Assembly: GCA_019241635.1 (NCBI GenBank) | Contig: JAFAWR010000345.1 | Span: forward strand, 1 to 51,518 | Direction of reading: 5' to 3' | Origin: Solirubrobacterales bacterium | GTDB taxonomy: Bacteria; Actinomycetota; Thermoleophilia; Solirubrobacterales; Solirubrobacteraceae | Length of the DNA: 51,518 bases | Shown here: positions 26,686 to 36,128 of the stretch, in pieces | Layout: each line of letters opens with the position of its first letter | How positions within the stretch are numbered: position 1 is the stretch's first letter | Program-made: the position numbers and the translations under genes | Notes under the pieces: model-generated | Database searches by the model: none | Told to the model about the DNA's origin: nothing | What the model saw: the letters and a program-made list of their open reading frames with translations, nothing else

Positions 26686-27876
26686 ATGCCGCGCCTCTCG
26701 CTCGCCACGCTCGTGCCACGCCGGATGCTTCGCCTGCCTCCGCGAACGGTTCGCCTGCGCCTGACTCTGCTCTACAGCGGCCTGTTCCTCGTCTCGGGAA
26801 TGGTGCTGCTCGTGACCATCTACCTGATCTTTCGCGGCAACACCGGGGTCGACCTGATCGTCCCGGGCGGTCCTGCGCATCGGTCCGTCAACCAGGGCGC
26901 CCTCAACGAGGTGCGCCGCATGTACCTCGGGTCGCTCGAACGTGACACCCACGGTCTGCACGAGGGGCTCCTCCAGTCCGCGATCACGCTCGCGATCATG
27001 ACCGTCGTCTCCGTCGGGCTCGGCTGGCTGGTCGCGGGCCGGGTCCTGCGCCCATTGCGGACGATGACGGCGACCACCCGGCAGATCTCCGAGCGCAACC
27101 TGAACGAGCGCCTCGCGCTCCCGGGGCCCCGCGACGAGCTGAAGGATCTCGCCGACACGGTTGACGGCCTCCTGGCTCGGCTCGAGGCGCACGTCGCCGA
27201 ACAGCAGAGATTCGCCGCCAATGCATCCCACGAGCTGCGCACGCCGCTGGCGGTGACCCAGACAATTCTCGGTTCGGCCCGCAACGATCCGAACCGCGAC
27301 AACGGTGAACTTGTCGAGCGCCTCCACGCGGTCAACACGCGCGCGATCGACCTCACCGAGGCGTTGCTCCTGCTCAGCCGCGCCGGCCAACGGTCCTTCA
27401 CCTCGGAGCGCGTCGACCTGTCCCTGATCGCCGAGGAAGCCACCGAGACGCTCCTCCCCCTCGCAGAGAACCGCGGCGTCACGATCGACACCGCCGGCGA
27501 GACGACCGCCACCCTCGGCTCACCCGCGCTCCTGCTGCAGCTGGCCACAAACCTCGTGCACAACGCGATCGTCCACAACCTGCCTGAACAAGGCACCGTG
27601 TCAGTCACCACCGAAGTTCACCCTCAGGGCGCGGTGCTCACGGTCGAGAACACCGGCGAGAAGCTCGACCCGCAGCTGGTCTCGACGCTTGTCGAGCCGT
27701 TTCAGCGCGGGACCGAACGCATACGCACCGACCACGCCGGCGCCGGCCTTGGCCTGGCCATCGTGAACAGCATCGCCCAGGCACACGACGGAACCCTCAC
27801 GCTGACCCCCCGGGCCACTGGTGGACTCTGCGTCTCGGTGCAACTACCCGCCGATCCCGCGCAGAACGGCGTGTGA
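26686..27876 (+). CDS. Sensor histidine kinase
   Basis: A 396-residue kinase with two membrane helices (about 26-49 and 96-118) enclosing a short 45-residue outer loop, a HAMP linker (120-172), a dimerisation domain with phospho-accepting His182 (ANASHELRTPLAV) and an ATPase domain (NLVHNAIVHN N-box; GAGLGLAIVNSIAQAH G-box). It autophosphorylates and passes phosphate to the preceding response regulator. The very small outer loop, together with the linked MacB-type transporter, suggests sensing within the membrane or through the transporter. That part is inference. Confidence 0.92.
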   Translation: MPRLSLATLVPRRMLRLPPRTVRLRLTLLYSGLFLVSGMVLLVTIYLIFRGNTGVDLIVPGGPAHRSVNQGALNEVRRMYLGSLERDTHGLHEGLLQSAITLAIMTVVSVGLGWLVAGRVLRPLRTMTATTRQISERNLNERLALPGPRDELKDLADTVDGLLARLEAHVAEQQRFAANASHELRTPLAVTQTILGSARNDPNRDNGELVERLHAVNTRAIDLTEALLLLSRAGQRSFTSERVDLSLIAEEATETLLPLAENRGVTIDTAGETTATLGSPALLLQLATNLVHNAIVHNLPEQGTVSVTTEVHPQGAVLTVENTGEKLDPQLVSTLVEPFQRGTERIRTDHAGAGLGLAIVNSIAQAHDGTLTLTPRATGGLCVSVQLPADPAQNGV

Positions 27877-27904
27877 CGATCAGGCAAATCCGGCGTAACC
27901 GCGG

Positions 27905-28711
27905 TTGTGTGCTTATGTGTGCGCGGTGGAGGCGGACCCTGTCGGCGTCTACATCGCGGCGTTCCGGGCCAGGTGCGACCACATGCGTCGCCCCGGCCAC
28001 TCCCTGATCGATGAGCCCGGAGTGCACGGCCTGCGCTCGGCGCGTGATGATTCGTTCGCTCGCCTGCTGGTGAGCGACGACCGGGCTCACGACACCCTGG
28101 AGGCGCTCCTGCCCGAAGCCTCGGCGGCGGGGATGATCTGCGTGTTCGCGGCGGCGGAGCGGTGCGCCGAGCTCGTCCGACGGCGACTCGCCTGGCGACC
28201 AGACCCGGCGATCGCGATGGCCTGCGACGACCTGCGCGCGGTGCCCGCGCTCCCGCTCTCGCATGAACTGACGCTCCGGCCCGTGCGCAGGCTCCCGGCC
28301 GACCCGCCCGACGGTGTGCCGCTCGAGGACGCCGCCGCGGCCGCCATGAAGGCGGCTCCCGGGATCAGCGATCCGCCAGATGCGTTCGCCGCATACCTGC
28401 GCTCGCTGCCGGCGCCGTTCCGATTCTTCGCCGCGGTCGATGCCGACGGCGCAGTGCGTGCGACGTCGGCGTCCGGCAGCTTCGGCGCGGAGGCGACCGT
28501 GATCTTCGTCAACACCGACCCCGGGTGGCGCCGCCGCGGGATCGCGCAGGCGATGACCGTCGCGGCCCTTTATGCCGCGCAGGACTCCGGCGCGCGCCGC
28601 GCCGGCCTGGACGCGAGCGAGGCCGGTCCGCGGATCTATCTGCGCCTTGGGTTCGAGGTGGTCACCCAGGTGACCCGATTCTTCCCCAACCGGGCGATGG
28701 CGTCGAGGTAG
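27905..28711 (+). CDS. GNAT-family N-acetyltransferase
   Basis: A 268-residue protein. The C-terminal GNAT domain shows the acetyl-CoA-binding motif GWRRRGIAQAMTVAALYAAQ at about residues 201-220 and a final strand region IYLRLGFEVVTQVTRFF. The N-terminal 110 residues are less typical and may be a degenerate second GNAT domain. Start uncertain: GTG at 27905 is given; GTG at 27926 is an alternative. It follows the histidine kinase by 28 bases in the same direction but seems functionally unrelated. The acyl acceptor is unknown. Confidence 0.75.
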   Translation: MCAYVCAVEADPVGVYIAAFRARCDHMRRPGHSLIDEPGVHGLRSARDDSFARLLVSDDRAHDTLEALLPEASAAGMICVFAAAERCAELVRRRLAWRPDPAIAMACDDLRAVPALPLSHELTLRPVRRLPADPPDGVPLEDAAAAAMKAAPGISDPPDAFAAYLRSLPAPFRFFAAVDADGAVRATSASGSFGAEATVIFVNTDPGWRRRGIAQAMTVAALYAAQDSGARRAGLDASEAGPRIYLRLGFEVVTQVTRFFPNRAMASR

Positions 28712-28750
28712 GCCTCGGCCAGCATCGCGATCGGCTCGGTGTCTCGGCGT

Positions 28751-29146
28751 TTACTCCCACGAGGAATCCTCGGCGGGTTTGGTGACCGTGGCCCAGCGCT
28801 CGGCGATCTTGTCGCCCTCGAAGCGCCACAGGACGAAGCCGCGGAAACCCATGTTCTTGCCGGAGCTCGGATCGGTGAAGCGCCAGTGGTTCTTGCACAC
28901 CACCTTGTCACCCTCGGCGATCAGCGCTTCGATCGTGACGTGCAGGTCGGGCATCGCCGCGTACATCTGACGCATCATCTGCTCGTCACCCGAGACGTCC
29001 GTCGGCTCGGCCCCCGGCCCGTCGTGGTCGTAGAAGTCGTCGGTCATATTCGTGCGGATCACCTCGGGCCTACGGTTGTTCACGAAGTCCTCGAAGTGGG
29101 AGCGCACCTTCGCCTTCAGCTCGTCGGTGGTCAGGTTCGTGGGCAT
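28751..29146 (-). CDS. SnoaL-like ester cyclase-fold protein
   Basis: A 131-residue protein of the NTF2/SnoaL fold: an N-terminal helix region (LKAKVRSHFEDFVNNRRPE), the DDFYDHDGPG segment, then AAMPDLHVTIEALIAEGDKV and RFEGDKIAERWATVTKPAED. SnoaL-type proteins are polyketide cyclases or small hydrolase-like enzymes of varied function. It is divergent from a LysR regulator, and a canonical LysR-type dyad lies 108-128 bases upstream of its start, so it is probably that regulator's target. Confidence 0.82.
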   Translation of the reverse strand: MPTNLTTDELKAKVRSHFEDFVNNRRPEVIRTNMTDDFYDHDGPGAEPTDVSGDEQMMRQMYAAMPDLHVTIEALIAEGDKVVCKNHWRFTDPSSGKNMGFRGFVLWRFEGDKIAERWATVTKPAEDSSWE

Positions 29147-29253
29147 CGCAGCCTCCGCGTCGGTGGATCTCCGGGACGGTCATCGCCTGAGCCGGCCCTG
29201 GGGCCAAGCATCTGCGGGGCACCGGCGGAAGTCCAAGACAAACCGGCGCGGGT

Positions 29254-29274
29254 TCGATAGGCAGCGTCTATCGA
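29254..29274. promoter_or_regulatory. LysR-type binding site
   Basis: A perfect dyad TCGATAG-N7-CTATCGA that contains the classical T-N11-A core (ATAG-N7-CTAT). It sits between the divergent SnoaL-like and LysR genes, where LysR regulators normally bind to control a divergent target and themselves. Confidence 0.65.
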
Positions 29275-29361
29275 TGTGGCCCTGGCTCCAGCGGGAGTTT
29301 TTCGCCATTCGCGGACCCGCGCGGCGCGAGTGGTGAGCATTGCGTGCTATTCGGGGGTGAT

Positions 29362-29398
29362 CTCGCCACTCGCGGACAGGCCGCTGCCCAGTGGCGAG
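29362..29398. repeat. 9-bp perfect inverted repeat upstream of the LysR gene
   Basis: CTCGCCACT (29362-29370) and AGTGGCGAG (29390-29398) flank a 19-base loop, 43 bases before the proposed LysR start. It could be a second regulatory site or an mRNA hairpin in the leader. Confidence 0.45.
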
Positions 29399-29440
29399 TT
29401 CGTCCCTGCTGAAAACCAGTGCCCGCGGACGGGGGACTAG

Positions 29441-31751
<2,311 letters not shown>

Positions 31752-31781
31752 CGCCCTCCCCAAGCCCAGCAAAGGAGTCCG

Positions 31782-32177
31782 ATGACCTCCATCTTCACGC
31801 GCATCGTCAACCGGGAGATCCCGGCGCAGATCCTCCGCGAGGACGACGACTACCTGGCCTTCCTCGACGTGCGCCCGATCCGTGCCGGTCACAGCCTGGT
31901 GATCCCCAAGCAGGAGATCGACGACATGTTCGATCTGCCGGAGGCGCTCCTGTCAGGCCTGTTGACGTTCGCCCGGCCGGTCGCCCACGCCATTCGCGAG
32001 ACGACCGGCGCGCAGCGGGTGGGCATCGCCGTGCTCGGACTCGAGGTGCCGCATGCCCATGTGCACCTGGTGCCGATCGACGCCATCGGCGATCTCGACT
32101 TTCGCAAGGCGCAGCCCGCCGACGACGCGGATCTCGCCGCGATGGCCGAGCGCATCCGGGCCGCGCTGAAAAGCTAG
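31782..32177 (+). CDS. HIT-family nucleotide-binding protein
   Basis: A 131-residue histidine-triad protein with the motif VPHAHVHLVP (His91, His93, His95; the middle or last His is the nucleophile in relatives) and the N-terminal FTRIVNREIPAQILREDDD. HIT proteins hydrolyse phosphoramidates or related nucleotide conjugates. A GCAAAGGAG box precedes the ATG. It follows the DAHP synthase and its stop codon overlaps the stop of the convergent CocE/NonD hydrolase at a shared CTAG. Confidence 0.92.
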   Translation: MTSIFTRIVNREIPAQILREDDDYLAFLDVRPIRAGHSLVIPKQEIDDMFDLPEALLSGLLTFARPVAHAIRETTGAQRVGIAVLGLEVPHAHVHLVPIDAIGDLDFRKAQPADDADLAAMAERIRAALKS

Positions 32178-33838
32178 CTCGAGCCGGTCGGGCCGGTTGA
32201 GCCGGTTGAGCCGGTCGACGCCCCGAGAACCGTGAGGAGCAACCGTGATGGGTGCTCCGGATCGTGATAGAGCCGGTTGTCGGCAATGACCGCGTCGGTG
32301 GCCTCCGACTCGTCGCCGCCGCTCCCCAGGTTGACCGCGAACTTGGGATGTGCGGAGGAGGCGACCTCCAGGCGGATGCAGTGTCCGGGTCCGAACCGCT
32401 GCGCGGTGTCCCACATCACTACCTCGACCTCGTACACCGCGCCGGGCTCGACCGGCTGCGACTCCTCGTGGCCGGCGCGATGGCGCAACCGCACCACGCC
32501 GTCGCACAGCCGCTGGGCGAACCCGTTGGGATGCAGGTCGATGAGCTTCGCGGTCACATCGGTGTCGGCCGCTGAGGTCGACACGAAGGCGACGAGCCGG
32601 ACCGGACCGACGACGTCGAGCGGCTCGGTCAGCGGGTCGCTGGTGTACACGAGCACGTCGCCACGGGTCTCGACCCCGGAGTAGTCGTCCGGCCCGCCGA
32701 TCTGCACCGACGAGGCGGCGGTCAGGAACGGGACCGGGCGGTTGGGGTCGTGGACCCAGGCATCGGCCGGTGACCCGGTGGCCGCTGGCGTGTCGCTCAG
32801 GCGACCGTCGCCGTAGCGCGAGTTGGCGTGCCCGTCGCTGTCGAGGTGCCAGGTCTGCGAGTCGCTGCCGGGCGCTGGCCAGTCGGCCAGGTCAAGCCAT
32901 TGGTTGGCGCCCATCAGGAAGATCCGCACCGGTGAGGAGCTACCGGCTCGGGGACGGCCACGAACCGTCTCGTCAAGGAACGTCGTCATGGCCGCGTCCA
33001 GATCGATGACCGCGTCCTGGCCGTAGTCGAGCTCACCCAGCATCCGTCCCGCATTGACCTGGTGCCCCCACGGACCCATGAGCAGCCGCTGCCCGGTTCG
33101 TCCGGCCCCGACCAGGCTGGCGAAGTTCGCCGGGGTGCCGATCTCCTCATCGTCATACCACCCCGAGATGTGGAGCACCGGAACATCGACCTCGTTCATG
33201 CGGTGCTGGTAGCGCACCGGCTCCCACCACGCGTCGAGTGTCTGGTGGCGGCACTGCTCGCGCCACAGCGGCGAGTGAAAGCCCGCCGCCTCGTCGAGTT
33301 CGATCAGCGGGCGGTGGCGATAGACCGCCATCCAGTCGACCGCCTCGGTGTACTGCATTGCGCGCCCATCGGTCATGCGGAACCAGTGAATGTGCATCGG
33401 TCCGGGCACGCCGGTGGGGTTCTCGACGAACGGGTCCGACGGGGGGCACACGACGATCATCGCCCTCAGCGCCGGTGGCTTGTGGAGCGCGGTCAGCCAC
33501 TGGATACGACCGGAGTAACTCCCGCCCCAAGTGGCCACCGAGCCATCGCACCAGTCCTGGGAGGCAGCCCAGGCGATGACGTCCACGCCGTCGAGTCCGT
33601 CGTGGCGGTAGGGATCGAACCCGCCCTCGGAATCGCCACGTCCGCGGACGTCGACCCAGCAGGCGCAGTACCCAGCCTTGGCGAACGCATCAGCGCGTCT
33701 GGTCTGCGGCTCGCCCCCTCGGCCATAGGGCGTGCGCGCCACCACGGCGGGGGCGGGCAGTTCATCGGGCAGGACCAGGTCCGCGGACAGCGTGAGACCG
33801 TCTCGCATCGGGATCCGGACGTTGAACCGCCGTCTCAT
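32174..33838 (-). CDS. CocE/NonD-family hydrolase
   Basis: About 554 residues from ATG 33838 (GTG 33853 possible). The alpha/beta-hydrolase domain carries the nucleophile Ser109 in TWGGSYSGRIQW, an Asp candidate in ISGWYDDEEIGTP and the His in GPWGHQVNAG. The C-terminal half is the jelly-roll X-Pro dipeptidyl-peptidase C-domain (SDPLTEPLDVVGPVRL, SSAHPKFAVNLG). The family contains cocaine esterase, acyl-peptidases and ester or amide hydrolases, so the substrate is open. No signal peptide is seen. The last residues are a Thr/Gly/Ser run (TGSTGSTGPTGSS) encoded by short direct repeats. Confidence 0.88.
   Translation of the reverse strand: MRRRFNVRIPMRDGLTLSADLVLPDELPAPAVVARTPYGRGGEPQTRRADAFAKAGYCACWVDVRGRGDSEGGFDPYRHDGLDGVDVIAWAASQDWCDGSVATWGGSYSGRIQWLTALHKPPALRAMIVVCPPSDPFVENPTGVPGPMHIHWFRMTDGRAMQYTEAVDWMAVYRHRPLIELDEAAGFHSPLWREQCRHQTLDAWWEPVRYQHRMNEVDVPVLHISGWYDDEEIGTPANFASLVGAGRTGQRLLMGPWGHQVNAGRMLGELDYGQDAVIDLDAAMTTFLDETVRGRPRAGSSSPVRIFLMGANQWLDLADWPAPGSDSQTWHLDSDGHANSRYGDGRLSDTPAATGSPADAWVHDPNRPVPFLTAASSVQIGGPDDYSGVETRGDVLVYTSDPLTEPLDVVGPVRLVAFVSTSAADTDVTAKLIDLHPNGFAQRLCDGVVRLRHRAGHEESQPVEPGAVYEVEVVMWDTAQRFGPGHCIRLEVASSAHPKFAVNLGSGGDESEATDAVIADNRLYHDPEHPSRLLLTVLGASTGSTGSTGPTGSS
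32181..32219. repeat. Short 9-base direct repeats at the 3' end of the CocE gene
   Basis: About four copies of a 9-base unit related to GAGCCGGTT in tandem. They encode the Ser-Thr-Gly tail of the hydrolase and look like slippage-generated sequence. Confidence 0.6.
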
Positions 33839-33939
33839 GCTCGAGTGGAGCACCGCTGGCAGCCTAGTGGGACGTGGCGCCGGCTGTCCGAGCGAAGCGG
33901 TGTTTGCGCCAGACGTAGGCAGTCCCCGGCTCAGCGTGT

Positions 33940-33977
33940 CGTCCGTTTCGCCGACCGGCCCATCGCCCGAACGGACG
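33940..33977. promoter_or_regulatory. Inverted repeat in the divergent intergenic region
   Basis: CGTCCGTT (33940-33947) and AACGGACG (33970-33977) form a perfect 8-bp dyad with a 22-base spacer, between the CocE hydrolase and the lectin-like gene. A TAGGTATG/TAGGCATG near-repeat follows at about 33980-34008. Could be a regulator site; nothing else in this 276-base gap is recognisable. Confidence 0.35.
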
Positions 33978-34114
33978 AGTAGGTATGACCGTTTGGCCGA
34001 TAGGCATGGCGCGCTGCTCGTGATGCAATGCGCGCGTCACGCGATCCCGCGCCCGCCACCGTGGATGAGCCGGATCAGCGGGCCTAGGTAGCCAACTCGA
34101 GGAGAGGATGGTCA

Positions 34115-35806
34115 ATGGTCGATTGGCGTCGTCGCATAACCGCGTCCCTGGTCGCAGCCTCCGTTGCCCTCCTAGTGGTCCTGGCGCTGGGGGCGGTCGC
34201 AGCCGGCCGTCCGGCCCGGCTGGCGCACGCCACGCCGACGAGGGTGGCTCTCGCGAAGGCGCGCCGGGTGCGCATCCACCCGGTGACCATGCGCCGAGCT
34301 GGCCGAGTGATCGATCTGAGGAACCGACTTCGGGTGATTCGCCGGGCTGGGGGGCTCACTGTTTCCGGCCCGCGCGTGCGTGGTAGGGGGCTGGTCATCG
34401 CCCGCGCCTCGACGATCAATTGCGGGAAATGCGTCATGATCAAGAACCGCACGACGGGTCTCTGCTTGAGCAGCGCTTCAGATAAGCAGGGACAGCCGGT
34501 CGGATTCTACACCTGTAATCCGGGTTCGCTCGCTCAGTACTGGCTGCGCACATCCTTCGACGCGAACATGCCGTACCTGGAAGCTGAGGCGAGCCCGCCC
34601 AGCCACCCGCTTTGTCTTAACACCTTTGGTGGAGGGCTACGGGACGACAGCGTCGAGGGGCTTTGGTCCTGCAACACAGAGAACGTGGACATGTGGTACG
34701 CGGGAACAGGCTCGGCCAACACGACAACATGGGACCATCTCACTCTCTACCAGGGGGCCGGTACGCCCAGCCATTTCTGTCTCACCTCGGGGCAGGATAA
34801 AAATCCATACGCACAGGGCGCAGAGCTCCAGACCTATACCTGCCAAGTAGCGAACTCGAACCAGGAGTTCAGTGGAACCTCGGCTTCAGGGGCAGACGCC
34901 ACCCCCATCTTAAATATTGAACCTGCTGGAGACCTCATAACAGGCGTTGGTCCCGCCGCGTCGGTGAATCTGGGGACGGCCGCGGCGAGCGCTGCGGCTT
35001 TGCCATCTGGCGGATATGTCGTCGCATTCGGGGATGGGTCAGATCCGAATTACGATCTCATGCTGTACAGCTCAAATGGCGAGCTAATCGACACGCTTTA
35101 CGGGATGCAGCCGGGTACGACGCCAAGCATCGTCGCGTTGCCATCCGGCGGGTTCGAGGTGGCGTTCGCGGGGAACTCCGCGGCTGGCTATGACTTGATG
35201 TTGTACAACTCGAATGGCGAACTGACCAACACCGAATACGGGATGCAGGTCGGGACCAGTCCGAGCATCACCGCGCTGTCCTCCGGCGGGTTCGAGGTGG
35301 CGTTCGCGGGCAACGCTGCCGCTTACAACGCCTTGATGCTGTACAGCTCGACCGGTTACCTGCTCAACACCGAATACGGGATGCAGGTCGGCACCAGCCC
35401 AAGCATCACCGCGCTGACCACCGGCGGGTTCTGGGCCGCCTTCGCGGGCAACTCTGCTGCTAACAACGCCTTGATGCTGTACAGCTCGACCGGTTACCTG
35501 CTCAACACCGAATACGGGATGCAGGTCGGCACCAGTCCGAGCATCACGGGCATGCCCACGGGTGGGTTCTGGGCCGCCTTCGCGGGGAACTCCGCCGCGA
35601 ATTATGACCTCATGCTGTACAGCTCGAACGGGTACCTGGTCAACAGCGAGTATGGGATGCAGGTCGGCAGCAGCCCGAGCATCGCTGGTCTCTCCTCGGG
35701 CGACTTCGTGGCCCCGTTCGCTGGCAACGCCGCGGCCAACGGCGACCTGCTGTTGGACAACTCGAGCGGCGTGCTCACCGACGCTGACTTCGCGAGCGGG
35801 ATCTGA
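34115..35806 (+). CDS. Secreted ricin-like lectin protein with six 46-residue repeats
   Basis: A 563-residue protein with an N-terminal signal or anchor (ITASLVAASVALLVVLALGA, about residues 8-28) after a GGAGAGG box. Residues about 100-265 look like a ricin-type carbohydrate-binding domain (MIKNRTTGLCLSSASD, FYTCNPGSLAQYWLR, LQTYTCQVANSNQEF). Residues 295-563 are six tandem units of 46 residues, each with GGF-x4-FAGN-x-AA-x3-LMLY-x-S and EYGMQVG-x-SPSI; the last is shortened and divergent. Repeats of this type may fold as a beta-propeller or solenoid. The lectin part is visibly less GC-rich than its neighbours, which hints at transfer. Probably binds glycans outside the cell. Confidence 0.8.
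   Translation: MVDWRRRITASLVAASVALLVVLALGAVAAGRPARLAHATPTRVALAKARRVRIHPVTMRRAGRVIDLRNRLRVIRRAGGLTVSGPRVRGRGLVIARASTINCGKCVMIKNRTTGLCLSSASDKQGQPVGFYTCNPGSLAQYWLRTSFDANMPYLEAEASPPSHPLCLNTFGGGLRDDSVEGLWSCNTENVDMWYAGTGSANTTTWDHLTLYQGAGTPSHFCLTSGQDKNPYAQGAELQTYTCQVANSNQEFSGTSASGADATPILNIEPAGDLITGVGPAASVNLGTAAASAAALPSGGYVVAFGDGSDPNYDLMLYSSNGELIDTLYGMQPGTTPSIVALPSGGFEVAFAGNSAAGYDLMLYNSNGELTNTEYGMQVGTSPSITALSSGGFEVAFAGNAAAYNALMLYSSTGYLLNTEYGMQVGTSPSITALTTGGFWAAFAGNSAANNALMLYSSTGYLLNTEYGMQVGTSPSITGMPTGGFWAAFAGNSAANYDLMLYSSNGYLVNSEYGMQVGSSPSIAGLSSGDFVAPFAGNAAANGDLLLDNSSGVLTDADFASGI
34997..35803 (+). repeat. 138-bp tandem repeats within the lectin gene (six units)
   Basis: Units start at 34997, 35135, 35273, 35411, 35549 and 35687 (the last 117 bases). 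Units three and four are nearly identical at the DNA level over about 80 bases, indicating recent duplication or gene conversion, while outer units have diverged. Confidence 0.85.
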
Positions 35807-35914
35807 CACATACCCGTCCCCGGCTGCCCGCCGCCAGTCGCGAAACCCCGTATCCCGCGCCGTCGCCGCCGTGCGAGCCGGTGGGCTTCGTGGCGCGAGC
35901 AGGCTTGATGTCGG

Positions 35915-35930
35915 GGTGAGCTAGCTCACC
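35915..35930. promoter_or_regulatory. Perfect 16-bp palindrome
   Basis: GGTGAGCTAGCTCACC reads the same on both strands. A partial copy (TGAGCTA) recurs 12 bases further on, at about 35937-35943. This is the size and symmetry of a dimeric regulator site, about 200 bases upstream of the propeller gene. Confidence 0.5.
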
Positions 35931-36003
35931 TTGGCATGAGCTACTAGTGGGGCGTGCGTAGGCGCAGGACTTGCGGCCCGTCCACCTAGCTTGACGGTCG
36001 CGG

Positions 36004-36111
36004 GGATCCGGGCCCCTGCGCCCGGGTCCGTGTGTTAGGTTGCCCGGGCGTCGGCGAGCGCGTGGGGCCCGGCGCACAAGCCGAATGCGGCCGTCCCGCA
36101 CGGCCGCCGAC
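36004..36111 (+). promoter_or_regulatory. Structured RNA leader candidate
   Basis: Three strong pairings are visible: GGATCCGGGC (36004-36013) with GCCCGGGTCC (36020-36029), one wobble; GCGGCCGT (36087-36094) with ACGGCCGC (36100-36107), perfect; and a long-range GTCGGCG (36050-36056) with CGCCGAC (36105-36111), which competes with the second hairpin. CCGGGC (36044-36049) can also pair with GCCCGG (36067-36072). It ends 17 bases before the start codon. Mutually exclusive stems suggest a switch, but I match no known riboswitch consensus. Confidence 0.4.
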
Positions 36112-36128
36112 CCTGTGGGGAGGAACAC

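Larger units (their letters stand above)
35807..36128. other. Intergenic region with palindrome and structured leader
   Basis: This 322-base gap between two secreted-protein genes holds no recognisable gene. It contains a 16-bp palindrome at 35915-35930 and several stable stem candidates between 36004 and 36111, listed separately. Confidence 0.6.

Noticed and set aside
36004-36128. Assignment of the leader to the ydaO (c-di-AMP) or cobalamin riboswitch
   Set aside because: Stems are present but I could not find the conserved loop sequences of either class, so only a generic structured leader is reported.
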